A stretch of 34,986 bases of DNA, from NCBI GenBank assembly GCA_947628165.1, contig CANQYV010000012.1:1-34986 (forward strand), in the 5' to 3' direction. Made by a program: the position numbers and the translations under genes. The notes below the pieces were generated by a model. The model saw only the letters and a list, made by a program, of their open reading frames with translations, searched no databases and was not told the DNA's origin. Source of the DNA: an uncultured Clostridia bacterium. GTDB lineage: Bacteria > Bacillota > Clostridia > Oscillospirales > CAG-272. The stretch's first letter is position 1; the number at the start of each line of letters is the position of its first letter. This document shows positions 1 through 8,753 of this stretch, piece by piece.

Positions 1-357
1 GTGCTCCTGCTCACCGCCATATTCTCTGCGGAGAGAAACAGCTTCCGCATACTCTCGGACCTCGGTCTCTCAAACAGAGCGGCAAAGAAGTCGCTATTGT
101 GGCAGCTGCTCCTGTTCACCGCGGCAGGACAGCTGATCGGCGGGATCGCGATCTTTGTCAGCGGTGCCGCAGGGGTTGAGCGCATAGAAAATATGCTTAA
201 GTATCTGCCGCTTCCCTATGTTCTGCTCCTTTCGGCCGTCCATCTTGCGGCTGCCATGACGGCAGGGGTTTTCATACTGCGCGGCATAGACAAACATGTA
301 TATCCGATGGCGGCCAAGAACCGCGATATCCTGACAGACGAAGAAACGGAGGCATGA
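1..357 (+). CDS. ABC transporter permease, C-terminal fragment
   Basis: This is the last 118 or so codons of a gene cut by the left edge; the GTG at base 1 is simply where the window begins and should not be read as the start. The fragment has a basic cytoplasmic stretch (LSDLGLSNRAAKKS) followed by two hydrophobic segments at roughly residues 33-55 and 72-94, then a short polar tail. This is the usual end of an FtsX/MacB-type permease. It stops 4 bases before an ATPase-permease fusion gene on the same strand, so the two are probably translated together and form one export or peptide-resistance complex. The substrate cannot be told from this fragment. Confidence 0.6.
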   Translation: MLLLTAIFSAERNSFRILSDLGLSNRAAKKSLLWQLLLFTAAGQLIGGIAIFVSGAAGVERIENMLKYLPLPYVLLLSAVHLAAAMTAGVFILRGIDKHVYPMAAKNRDILTDEETEA

Positions 358-361
358 CAAA

Positions 362-2893
362 ATGATAGGTGCCGAAAAACTCAACAAAACATATGACAAA
401 CACAGCCGTCACTCGAACAGGGTCTTAAAGGACGTATCCTTTACTCTTCCCGACCGCGGGTTTGTCTGCATTCTCGGTCCTTCCGGATGCGGAAAAACGA
501 GTCTTCTGAACGTTATCGGCGGTCTTGACCGTTTCGATAACGGTACGCTCTCGACGGACAACGTGAGCGTACACGGATACGGCAGCCGTGCATACGAGAT
601 TGAGCGAAACCGCAATTTCGGATACATATTCCAGAATTATTATCTGCTCGACGATCACAGCGCCGCATACAACGTTTATATGGGTCTGCACAGCCTGAAG
701 CTCTCCCATGCCGAAAAGCTGCGCCGCGTCAGACAGGCGCTGAAGGCCGTCGACATGGAGCGTTACATCCACCGCAATGTCGGCGAGCTTTCGGGCGGTC
801 AGCAGCAGAGGGTCGCCATCGCCCGCGCGCTCGCAAGGCGTCCGCGCGTCATCTTCGCGGACGAGCCGACCGGAAACCTTGATGAAGCGAATACCATAAA
901 CATCTGCACGCTCCTGCGCCGCGCCGCGAAAAACAGTCTTGTCGTGATGGTCACGCATGAGGAGCGCATCGCGCGCTTCTTCGCGGACAGGATAATCACG
1001 CTCCGCGACGGCGAGATCGTGTCCGACACAGAGAGCTGGGAGCGAAGCGAGCTGTCGACCGAGGCCGCCCAGACCGTATACACGGACGGCATGTCCAAAA
1101 ACGAGTACGGTGACACCGGCGACGACGGAAGCGTCACCCTTCATCTCATGCGCGCGGCAGGCGCGCCGCCGGCAGATCTCACCGTTGCCGTCCTTGCCGA
1201 CCGCATAGTGATCAAGCTTGACGATATGCGCCGCGTTCAGCTCGGCACATCGGAGGATGAGCCGAAAATAGTCGAGGGAAAGGCTCCCGTGCTCACGCTC
1301 GAAGAGATAGACAGACAGCAGTCTGAATCGCAGGATGCCCTCTTCAGCTTCCCGCCCGCACAGGACGCTTCCCCGGGCAGCGGGCTGACGCTTCCCATGA
1401 TGTGGAGAGAGGCAAAATCATTGAGGCGCGGCAACGGGCTGAAGCGGTTCGGTTTATTTCTGTTCCTGATTCTTCTCACGGCACTGACGCTGTGGATAAC
1501 GGGAGACTTTATAGAGTTGTCAACCGTCAACCCCGAGGAATTCGTTCTGACTGACTCGCATATTCTTGAAATCAACATCGAGCAGGGACCGAACGCCGAT
1601 ATCGTATTTGACGACAGTGGCAACCCTTCCGGATACAAACGTGAGCCGTTGGATATCAAATTCGAATATATCGAAAATCTCATTAACAGCGATCTCGATA
1701 TCTATTTCGCTCCGAAATCATCTACTCCTCTGACTGTAGAGGCTACGCTCTTCACACAGCTTGAAGCCGTCACTCTGCGTGCTCCGTCGTTCAGCAATGT
1801 TCCGATAGAAAAGCTCGATGAAAGCATGCTGATATACGGACGCATGCCGGAAAATTATTCCGAGATCGTAGTCGACAGGATCGTCCTTGAGGCAGTTACC
1901 AAGTCGAACGCCCTTTTCGCAAACAGCGTCTCCAATATCGAATTTTTCCTCGGCAGGACGGTTTCGTACGGCAGCCGTGACCTGCATCTTCAGATCGTTG
2001 GCATAAGCGACAGCGGCGAGCGCTCGGCGTATATGTTTGAGACGACGATGGCGTGCATCAGCGCGGGAGGCGGGAACGTCATCACCATAGAAGACCTGAA
2101 AGCGATGTACCCCGGGCAGTACGACGACCTGAATATCGAGGGCGACGACTGCATCCTCAATCTTCCGGCGGCGGGCAACATTTGGAAGGACCGCGTGCCG
2201 GAGTCGCCCTCGGACGCCATATGGACTTACCGTATCGGAAATCATACATTCAAAATCAAGGGAGGCGTTGAGATCGAGGAGCTCAGTGCAGCCGCGATAG
2301 TAACGCAGGAAAAGCTTGACAAAATGATGTTCGCGAGCTTTGCGGCCGGTCCCGTCTCCATATACTGCGAAGATAAGGACGCCGTAAAGAATTTCACCTC
2401 ACATAAGACCGATGACGAGGAAAAGGGATTTATCAAGGTCACTGTCCGCGACCCTTACGGTGAATTGATGAACCAGTACACAGCCGCAGCTCATCTGCGC
2501 GCCGACGCACGCCTTATCGTGACCGTGACCGTCATCATTCTCTGCCTTGTTATGCTTTATCTGCTCTGCCGCACGCAGGCAAACGGGAGAATAAAGCTGC
2601 TCGCCGTTTACAGGCTGCTCGGCATACCGAAACGGAAGCTGTTCTCGATTTTCTCACTCGAAGCGTTCATATCCGCACTGCAAACAGTCCTTCCGACGAC
2701 AGTCATTGTGAGTGCGGCCATTGCCGTCATAAAGCTCACGGGTGAGATCGAGCTTGCGGTCACGCTGCCTTGGTACGTTGCGGCGGCAACTGCGCTGATC
2801 ATCACTTTGTACTTCATCATCGTCTCCGTGCTTCCGCTCATCCGCCTGCTCTCCGCCCCTCCGGCACAGCTCGCGGCAAAATACGATATCTGA
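362..2893 (+). CDS. ABC transporter ATPase fused to FtsX-like permease
   Basis: An 843-residue protein with an N-terminal ATPase and a C-terminal permease in one chain. The ATPase occupies residues 1-230: Walker A GPSGCGKTS at 39-47, Q-loop Gln91, signature LSGGQQ at 143-148, Walker B VIFADEP at 163-169 and switch His199, all intact. After a polar linker a first membrane helix sits near 362-380, then a large extracytoplasmic region of about 330 residues, then three helices near 718-735, 766-790 and 803-825. This is the MacB/LolCDE-like topology, which usually exports peptides or lipoproteins or transmits mechanical force rather than importing solutes. The preceding permease, 4 bases upstream, is the likely partner. 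The substrate is unknown. Confidence 0.87.
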   Translation: MIGAEKLNKTYDKHSRHSNRVLKDVSFTLPDRGFVCILGPSGCGKTSLLNVIGGLDRFDNGTLSTDNVSVHGYGSRAYEIERNRNFGYIFQNYYLLDDHSAAYNVYMGLHSLKLSHAEKLRRVRQALKAVDMERYIHRNVGELSGGQQQRVAIARALARRPRVIFADEPTGNLDEANTINICTLLRRAAKNSLVVMVTHEERIARFFADRIITLRDGEIVSDTESWERSELSTEAAQTVYTDGMSKNEYGDTGDDGSVTLHLMRAAGAPPADLTVAVLADRIVIKLDDMRRVQLGTSEDEPKIVEGKAPVLTLEEIDRQQSESQDALFSFPPAQDASPGSGLTLPMMWREAKSLRRGNGLKRFGLFLFLILLTALTLWITGDFIELSTVNPEEFVLTDSHILEINIEQGPNADIVFDDSGNPSGYKREPLDIKFEYIENLINSDLDIYFAPKSSTPLTVEATLFTQLEAVTLRAPSFSNVPIEKLDESMLIYGRMPENYSEIVVDRIVLEAVTKSNALFANSVSNIEFFLGRTVSYGSRDLHLQIVGISDSGERSAYMFETTMACISAGGGNVITIEDLKAMYPGQYDDLNIEGDDCILNLPAAGNIWKDRVPESPSDAIWTYRIGNHTFKIKGGVEIEELSAAAIVTQEKLDKMMFASFAAGPVSIYCEDKDAVKNFTSHKTDDEEKGFIKVTVRDPYGELMNQYTAAAHLRADARLIVTVTVIILCLVMLYLLCRTQANGRIKLLAVYRLLGIPKRKLFSIFSLEAFISALQTVLPTTVIVSAAIAVIKLTGEIELAVTLPWYVAAATALIITLYFIIVSVLPLIRLLSAPPAQLAAKYDI

Positions 2894-2906
2894 GGCTGAA
2901 CCAAAA

Positions 2907-2940
2907 CAAAAACCGGAAAGCTCCCGCTTTCCGGTTTTTG
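2907..2940. terminator. bidirectional intrinsic terminator
   Basis: A perfect 15-bp stem (2907-2921 pairing with 2926-2940) with loop TCCC, flanked by A and T runs so that it works on both strands. It lies between the convergent ABC gene and the SpoIID-domain gene. Confidence 0.9.
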
Positions 2941-2956
2941 TTTTTCGGTTTGAAAT

Positions 2957-4855
2957 TTAACCGATATATTTGCTGTAATCGTCGACCTTGATACCGGGGC
3001 AGTATGCCTCGAGCATTTCGATATATCCGACGCCCATGTCGGCAAGGTCGCGCATACCGAACTGTGAAAGTCCGACGCCGTGGCCCCAGCCTTTTCCGAC
3101 GATGATAAAGTTGTCGGGGCTCGATGCCGTCGCCGTTTCCGTATATATGTTTTCCGCAGGAGTGACCGCGGCGCCTTCTGTCGTGACGGTGCCGCCCGAC
3201 GTTATGATGCTGAGCCCGCTGCCGGGAGTCCCGCCGACAGTCCCGCTGCCGGTGATTACACTGAAGCCGTGCGATATGTTCAGGTCAGATGTGCCGCTTT
3301 TCGTTATAACGGAGAGGTTTCTCGCAACTCCGCTCGGCGGTATCGTCTCCTTGTACTTCGTGTACTGCACGCTTCCCTTTCCGATAACGAAATTTGCGCT
3401 GTTTCCGCCGAAGGCGCTCCTTATGTGGTCGCAGCGCGTTATCGTGACCGAGCTGCCGTGGATATCTGTTACCGTGACCTTATAAACATATGTCGATATG
3501 CTGCTCGCGGTCTCGTCTATGCTGACGCTTGCTACCGCGTCCTTGATGCCGGTATATCCCTTGTCGTTGAGACGCTGGCAGAGCTCGGCGGGCGTATATT
3601 CCTTTGTCCAGAACGCCTTGCCATGATTAAGATAATCTTCCCAAGGGGTCTCAACTCCCGAGAGCCATGCGATCTTGCTGCCCCACACCTTTGAAACGTC
3701 CGCCGTGCAGTTGCCCGTGCTCGACGAATAATACATGGATGCGAGCTTGCCGTTGCAGATTGTGATCTTGCCCTTCGTTGAGCTTATGGCCTCTTTTACT
3801 TTGGCATTGTCAAGATATGCCGCGCCTTTGTAGACCTGGCAGTTCGACGTTGCGCAGATGTTGAAGCCGTATGCCTTCCAATGCTTGCTCACCTGGTCAA
3901 TTGCAAAGGTCCTTGCAACTATCGCAAACGCCTTCTGCGACTCGACCGGCCACGAGACAGATATCTCATACGGGATAACGCCCGCTATGTAGGTTTCAAG
4001 GTCAACAACGTTTATCAGCGTCAGCTTATTGTCATCCGCGCGCTTGAAGACAAACGCGCCGTCATATACATTGCCGCTGATTTTCGTCGTCGTGAGAAAC
4101 GCAGCCTTGCCGTCCTGTCCGTCAATGGCGTCAAGTGCCATGAAAGAGGCACCTGCCCCGTCGTATTCAAAGAGGACCTTTGCCGAGTCCCTATCGACCG
4201 CGAACGTTCCCGTCGCCGACGGGGATTTGACCGTCAGGCTTCTGCCGGGAAGCTTTGCCGCGACCTCGGAGAGTGCCGCGGATGCGTCGCTTTCGGAAAT
4301 AAAGCTGCCGACCCGTATCAGAAACGCGCCGCTCACATATGTCGGTATCGCGTAGTAATCGGTTCCTTCGAGTGCCGTGTTGACGGCGTCGACCGCCGAG
4401 CCGAGCGAAGATGCATTCTGATACCTGTCCGCAAGCTCGAGCCTGTACGCTCCAACATTAGGACTTGACGATATGGTGTATACCGTGTTCTTTCCGCTGC
4501 CGCTCTTCTTATAATTCGCGTCGCAGAGTGCGACAACGTTCTTATATCCGTCGAGCCGCCAAAGCTCGGTGAACGTCTTGTCATACTTTTCTATCGTTTC
4601 CGAACCGACGATAAATCCGTTTGTCGTTCCGACATTCAGCGCCGAGGCGGCGGATGAACCGTAGTCAAGACCGACCGCTACCTGAAAGTCGCCGGAGCCC
4701 GCCGCGTTTACATTCAGAAAGATGAAGTAGATCGCGGTATAAAGCGTTGTGACTACCGTCATCAGAACGAGCACCCACGCGATTATCCGTGTCAGAAGCG
4801 TCTTCTTGTCTATTTTTTTCTTCTCTTCTACAGGCTTTCTTTTACTTGATCTCAT
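2957..4855 (-). CDS. SpoIID/LytB-domain cell wall protein with SPOR-like region
   Basis: A 632-residue protein with a basic N-terminus and one membrane anchor at about residues 22-48, the remainder presumably outside the membrane. Residues around 137-205 look like a SPOR peptidoglycan-binding region (RVGSFISESDASAAL). The SpoIID domain follows from about 278: GVIPYEISVSWP with the expected catalytic Glu297, ARTFAI, and the paired cysteines C334 and C339 before QVYKG. It resumes at the C-terminus with GKGWGHGVGLSQFGM. SpoIID enzymes are lytic transglycosylases acting on denuded glycan strands during engulfment. At 632 residues this is nearly twice the classical SpoIID length, with a Gly/Ser/Thr-rich insertion of about 75 residues before the last motif. 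Its start overlaps the upstream gene by 14 bases and has its own AGAGG site. It may be a vegetative paralogue rather than the sporulation SpoIID itself. Confidence 0.87.
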   Translation of the reverse strand: MRSSKRKPVEEKKKIDKKTLLTRIIAWVLVLMTVVTTLYTAIYFIFLNVNAAGSGDFQVAVGLDYGSSAASALNVGTTNGFIVGSETIEKYDKTFTELWRLDGYKNVVALCDANYKKSGSGKNTVYTISSSPNVGAYRLELADRYQNASSLGSAVDAVNTALEGTDYYAIPTYVSGAFLIRVGSFISESDASAALSEVAAKLPGRSLTVKSPSATGTFAVDRDSAKVLFEYDGAGASFMALDAIDGQDGKAAFLTTTKISGNVYDGAFVFKRADDNKLTLINVVDLETYIAGVIPYEISVSWPVESQKAFAIVARTFAIDQVSKHWKAYGFNICATSNCQVYKGAAYLDNAKVKEAISSTKGKITICNGKLASMYYSSSTGNCTADVSKVWGSKIAWLSGVETPWEDYLNHGKAFWTKEYTPAELCQRLNDKGYTGIKDAVASVSIDETASSISTYVYKVTVTDIHGSSVTITRCDHIRSAFGGNSANFVIGKGSVQYTKYKETIPPSGVARNLSVITKSGTSDLNISHGFSVITGSGTVGGTPGSGLSIITSGGTVTTEGAAVTPAENIYTETATASSPDNFIIVGKGWGHGVGLSQFGMRDLADMGVGYIEMLEAYCPGIKVDDYSKYIG

Positions 4856-5414
4856 AATTGCCTCTGACCATTATCCATGTGCTCTCGCCCGTTATCTGGA
4901 TACCTCTGCCGTCGTCTCTCGGTATGAGTATGTAGTGGCTGAGCGATACGGCGGCGCCCGGAGCAAGCTCTTTTCCGACAGTCATATCGGATATGGGCTG
5001 ATCGTCCTCGGCGATAACTTTGCCACCGCCCGTCCTTATAACGAGCTCGAGCGAGCCGCCCTTCGGGTATATCTTCTGACCGGGCTGAAGCTCGACAGGG
5101 ACGAACGCGGTCATTGATTCCTTGTTCTGACCGACAGCCTCTATGAGCTCCTCGACCTGCTTTTTGAGTGCGGCGTTCTCGGACTCGAGCTTTTCGATGC
5201 TCGAACGTGCGGACGATATCTCGCCCTTGAGCGAGGAGACATGTCCCGCAATAAGCGAGTTGAGCGCGCTCACGCGCGTCTCAAGATACGATTTTGAAAC
5301 AATGGGGTCATTTGCGCTGTCGTAGCTGCTGTCCGCCGCGAAAGCAAACACCGATAAGAGTGTGCAGGCTGCGAGCAGAGCCAGAAGTGTTGCAGTCTTT
5401 TTTCTGATCTTCAT
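4842..5414 (-). CDS. secreted coiled-coil protein of unknown function
   Basis: A 190-residue protein I do not recognise. It begins with a clear signal peptide (MKIRKK, hydrophobic core, then FAFAAD), so it is secreted. Residues about 42-95 form a heptad-rich coiled coil (SLKGEISSARSSIEKLESEN and onward). A compact C-terminal domain of about 90 residues, rich in Gly and beta-type residues, ends in the phrase STWIMVRGNYEIK. It has a GAGGGAAG ribosome binding site. The stop overlaps the start of the SpoIID-domain gene by 14 bases, so the two products are probably made in a fixed ratio and may work together at the cell wall. That partnership is inference from the overlap only. Confidence 0.72.
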   Translation of the reverse strand: MKIRKKTATLLALLAACTLLSVFAFAADSSYDSANDPIVSKSYLETRVSALNSLIAGHVSSLKGEISSARSSIEKLESENAALKKQVEELIEAVGQNKESMTAFVPVELQPGQKIYPKGGSLELVIRTGGGKVIAEDDQPISDMTVGKELAPGAAVSLSHYILIPRDDGRGIQITGESTWIMVRGNYEIK

Positions 5415-5459
5415 TTCAAACTTCCCTCTTTAGTATTTTAATTTTACTCTGTTTTGAAT

Positions 5460-7691
5460 TTAAAGCAGCTTGATCTGAGCCGAGCCGGAATCGGCGTCTG
5501 AAAGCGCAATTCCGGACGACGGGAGCTTGCCGCGGCGATAGCGGGACGGATCCTCCGATATCTCGGACGGGTCCTTTTTCGCGGAAATTACTTTGTTGTC
5601 CTTCTTGAGCGTGAATATCGAGACGCCCTGAGATGTTCTCGTCGTTTTGACCGGTATCTTTGCCGTTGATACGACAAGCGCGCGCCCCGCGCTGCTGTAC
5701 AGCATTATCTCGAACGGCTCGCGCTCGATAAAGGCTGCCACGGCAGGCGACGCGGAGCTGTAAGCGTTCGTCAGCCGCTTGCGGTTCGTCTTTGTCTCAT
5801 ACGCCGAGAGCGGCACCTTTACGCACTTTCCGTTTTCAAATACGAACACTATATTGACGTTCTCCGCATATTCCCTGACGGGGCACATATAGAGCACGCC
5901 TTCCCCGTCGTCGAAATTGAGCTTTGACGGGATATAGTCGCCGAGCGAGGACGCCTTTGAGGTATCGAAATCGCTCATTTTTGCCTTATATACCTGCGCT
6001 CTGTCGGAGAAGAAGAGCACCTCGTCCGCGTTTTCCGCGTCGCAGCATACGGAGATGACGTCTCCGTCCTTGAGCTTCTGCTCGTCGTTGCCGCGCCATG
6101 ACTGCATCGTTATTTTTTTGAAGTAGCCCTCGCGCGAGAGCACGGCTTTTACGGGATAATTCTCGACAAGCTCGTCCTCGTCGGGAACGGCTACCTCTCC
6201 GATGTGAACTATCTCCGTGCGCCTCGGCTGTCCGTATTTCTTCTTTATCTCGGCAAGCTGCTTTATGAGCTCGGATTTGAGCTTCAGCTCGTCGCCTATG
6301 ACAGCCTTCATCTCCGCTATCTCAGACTGGAGCGACTCTATCTCGCGGATGCGGTTTATGATGTATTCGCGGTTCAGGTTGCGCAGCTTGATGTCTGCGA
6401 TGTATTCGGCCTGAACCTCGTCAATAGAGAAGCCCTCCATCAGGTTCGGCACGACCATGGACTCTTCTTCAGTCTCGCGCACTATTTTAATCGCGCGGTC
6501 GATGTCGAGCAGGATCTTCCCGAGCCCGAGCAAAAGGTGGAGCTTCTTCTCCTTCTGCTCGCACTCGTACACGAGCTCGCGGCGATAGCACCCCATGCGG
6601 AAGCGGATCCACTCCTTGAGTATCTCCGCGATCCCGAGCTGTCTCGGCGCACCGTCTATCAGGAGATTGAAGTTGCAGCGGAACGAGTCCTCAAGCGGCG
6701 TCAGACGGTAGAGCTTTTCCATGAGCTTCGGGACATCGGTCCCGCGCTTGACGTCTATCGCGAGCTTGAAGCCCGAAAGACCGATCTCGTCGCGGAAGTC
6801 GGTGACTTCGCGGAGCTTTCCGTCCTTTAAAAGGTCGGTGAGCTTCTTCAGTATGAGCTCGATCGTTGTGGAATACGGTATCTCGAATATCTCGATGCAG
6901 TTTTCCTTCGGGTCAAATCTGTACTTGGCGCGCAGCCTGACGGAGCCGACGCCCGTTTTGTATATCGAGAGCATCTGCTCTCTGTCGTATATGAGCTGCC
7001 CGCCCTCCGAAAAGTCGGGCGCTTTGATGATGTCAAGCAGTTTTTCCGACGTGGTGTTCGGATTTTTCAGTATCGCTGTCGTCCCGTCGCAGACCTCCGC
7101 CAAATTAAAGGAGCATATGTTTGACGCCATCCCGACAGCGATGCCCATATTTGGATTGACAAGCACGTTCGGGAACGCGGTCGGCAAAAGCGTCGGCTCC
7201 GTCGTCGTGTTGTCGTAGTTCGGGACCATGTCGACGGCGTTTTTGTCGATGCCGCGGAATATTTCGGCGCAAATTTTTTCGAGCCTTGCGTCCGTGTATC
7301 TCGCCGCCGCCGCCTTCATGTCACTCGAATAGTGCTTTCCGAAGGAGCCCTTTGAGTCTATGAGCGGGTGGAGCAGCGCCCCGTAATCGCGTGTGAGACG
7401 TACGAGCGTGTCGTAGTTGGCGTCGGTGCTGTGGGGATTTAGGTGCATCATGTCGCCCGTTATCGTCGCACACTTGACATATCCGCCCGACATCATCCCG
7501 TGCGTATACATTGTATAAAGCAGCTTGCGGTGAGCGGGCTTAAAGCCGTCTATTGCCGGTATTGCGCGGGAGACTATGACCGTCATGACGTACGGCATAT
7601 AATTCGTTTCGATAGTCTCCGTTATCGGCTGGTCGATTATTTCGGCCGGCGGCAGCTCAGCCGTCTCTGTCGTCTTCTTTTTCCTTGGCAA
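5460..7691 (-). CDS. topoisomerase IV-like DNA topoisomerase subunit A
   Basis: A 743-residue type IIA topoisomerase A subunit, the DNA-cutting half that works with an ATPase B subunit not in this window. The catalytic tyrosine is Tyr132 in AAARYTDARLEK, the preceding Arg is present, and the tower and long coiled-coil gate helices follow (around 380-500). The C-terminal domain has beta-pinwheel blades but no GyrA box (QRRGGKG), which argues for a decatenating topoisomerase IV type rather than gyrase. It belongs to the short clostridial group. The quinolone-binding helix is unusual (PHSTDANYDT, see findings). It starts at TTG (7691) with AGGA 7 bases upstream, because no in-frame ATG fits. It sits 24 bases after the Sua5 gene in the same operon. 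Confidence 0.88.
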   Translation of the reverse strand: MPRKKKTTETAELPPAEIIDQPITETIETNYMPYVMTVIVSRAIPAIDGFKPAHRKLLYTMYTHGMMSGGYVKCATITGDMMHLNPHSTDANYDTLVRLTRDYGALLHPLIDSKGSFGKHYSSDMKAAAARYTDARLEKICAEIFRGIDKNAVDMVPNYDNTTTEPTLLPTAFPNVLVNPNMGIAVGMASNICSFNLAEVCDGTTAILKNPNTTSEKLLDIIKAPDFSEGGQLIYDREQMLSIYKTGVGSVRLRAKYRFDPKENCIEIFEIPYSTTIELILKKLTDLLKDGKLREVTDFRDEIGLSGFKLAIDVKRGTDVPKLMEKLYRLTPLEDSFRCNFNLLIDGAPRQLGIAEILKEWIRFRMGCYRRELVYECEQKEKKLHLLLGLGKILLDIDRAIKIVRETEEESMVVPNLMEGFSIDEVQAEYIADIKLRNLNREYIINRIREIESLQSEIAEMKAVIGDELKLKSELIKQLAEIKKKYGQPRRTEIVHIGEVAVPDEDELVENYPVKAVLSREGYFKKITMQSWRGNDEQKLKDGDVISVCCDAENADEVLFFSDRAQVYKAKMSDFDTSKASSLGDYIPSKLNFDDGEGVLYMCPVREYAENVNIVFVFENGKCVKVPLSAYETKTNRKRLTNAYSSASPAVAAFIEREPFEIMLYSSAGRALVVSTAKIPVKTTRTSQGVSIFTLKKDNKVISAKKDPSEISEDPSRYRRGKLPSSGIALSDADSGSAQIKLL

Positions 7692-7715
7692 AACTCTGTC
7701 CTGTCCTTATAAAAA

Positions 7716-8753
7716 TCAAACTTTGATCACGGTGTGGTCGGCAGCCCTTATAAGGCGGTTGTATATGGCAAAAGAAAGTCCGCCGTCCCGCCCGGGCATG
7801 TAGGTATATATCGCGTCGAGCTTGTGTGAGGCGCCGTATGTGTCCGCCTCGCGCAGTGCCGCAAACAGCCTCTTCGCGTGAGACGCGACGTCGTCCTTGC
7901 CTCCGAGCGAAACGGACGCGCATTCGGGCGCGTCAAGCGCTCTGTCCTCGTCGAAGCAGATGAAAAGGCACGCTTCGCCGTCTTTTATCCGCCCTTTTAT
8001 ATATGCCGCGGCGTCTTCCCTTTTCCCGTCGAGCAGGTAAAGGGGCGCTCTCGGCGCGTAATGTCTGTACTTCATTCCCGGCGAAAGAGGCGTCTCTCCC
8101 GGGGCGAGCCCGTCCGCCGTCGTGACCTTTGAGGCGACGCATGACAGCGCCTCCGCCGTTACGGCTCCGGGTCTCAGTATCTTTACTTCGTCGTCCCAAA
8201 GCAAAAGCGCGACGGTCGATTCAAGCCCGTATTCGCATTCGCCGCCGTCTATGATAGCGTCAACCTTTCCGTCCATGTCCTCGACGCAGTGTGAAAATGC
8301 CGTCGGCGACGGCCGCCCGGAAATGTTGGCGGACGGCGCCGCGACCGGGACTCCCGCGAGCTTCAGAAACTCATGCGCCACGGGATGTATCGGGCATCTG
8401 ACCCCCACCGTGCCGCCGCCCGCTGTCACCGCGTCCGGAATATTCGGTTTTTTCTTAAGTATCAGAGTAAGCGGTCCCGGCATAAAGCTCTCGGCAAGCC
8501 TGTAATAAAGCTCTGTAGTATACGCGAACTCCTCGGCTGATTCTGGCCTGTCCACATGAACGATAAGAGGATTGTCAGCCGGACGCCCCTTTGCGCGGAA
8601 TACGGCGCGCGCGGCGTCCGCGTCATACGCGTTCGCCCCGAGCCCGTACACTGTCTCTGTCGGAAATATAACGAGCCCGCCGCGCCTTATAATGTCCGCC
8701 GCGAGGGCTAAGCCCTCCCTGTCCTTCGCACCGTCTATCTTTAAAGTCTGCAT
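7716..8753 (-). CDS. L-threonylcarbamoyladenylate synthase, Sua5 type
   Basis: A 345-residue enzyme that makes threonylcarbamoyl-AMP from threonine, bicarbonate and ATP, the first step of t6A formation on tRNAs reading ANN codons. The YrdC core is at residues 1-200: PTETVYGLGANAYD, the KGRPADNPLIVHV substrate motif and APSANISGRPSPT. The SPGMKYRHYAP linker and a C-terminal Sua5 domain of about 110 residues follow, so this is the long Sua5 form and not the short TsaC. The start codon overlaps the prfA stop by one base (TAATG), which indicates translational coupling. The prfA-sua5 neighbourhood is common in Firmicutes. Confidence 0.94.
   Translation of the reverse strand: MQTLKIDGAKDREGLALAADIIRRGGLVIFPTETVYGLGANAYDADAARAVFRAKGRPADNPLIVHVDRPESAEEFAYTTELYYRLAESFMPGPLTLILKKKPNIPDAVTAGGGTVGVRCPIHPVAHEFLKLAGVPVAAPSANISGRPSPTAFSHCVEDMDGKVDAIIDGGECEYGLESTVALLLWDDEVKILRPGAVTAEALSCVASKVTTADGLAPGETPLSPGMKYRHYAPRAPLYLLDGKREDAAAYIKGRIKDGEACLFICFDEDRALDAPECASVSLGGKDDVASHAKRLFAALREADTYGASHKLDAIYTYMPGRDGGLSFAIYNRLIRAADHTVIKV

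Noticed and set aside
1-3. GTG at the first base as a gene start
   Set aside because: It is only the window edge; the protein begins mid-domain and lacks the earlier permease helices.
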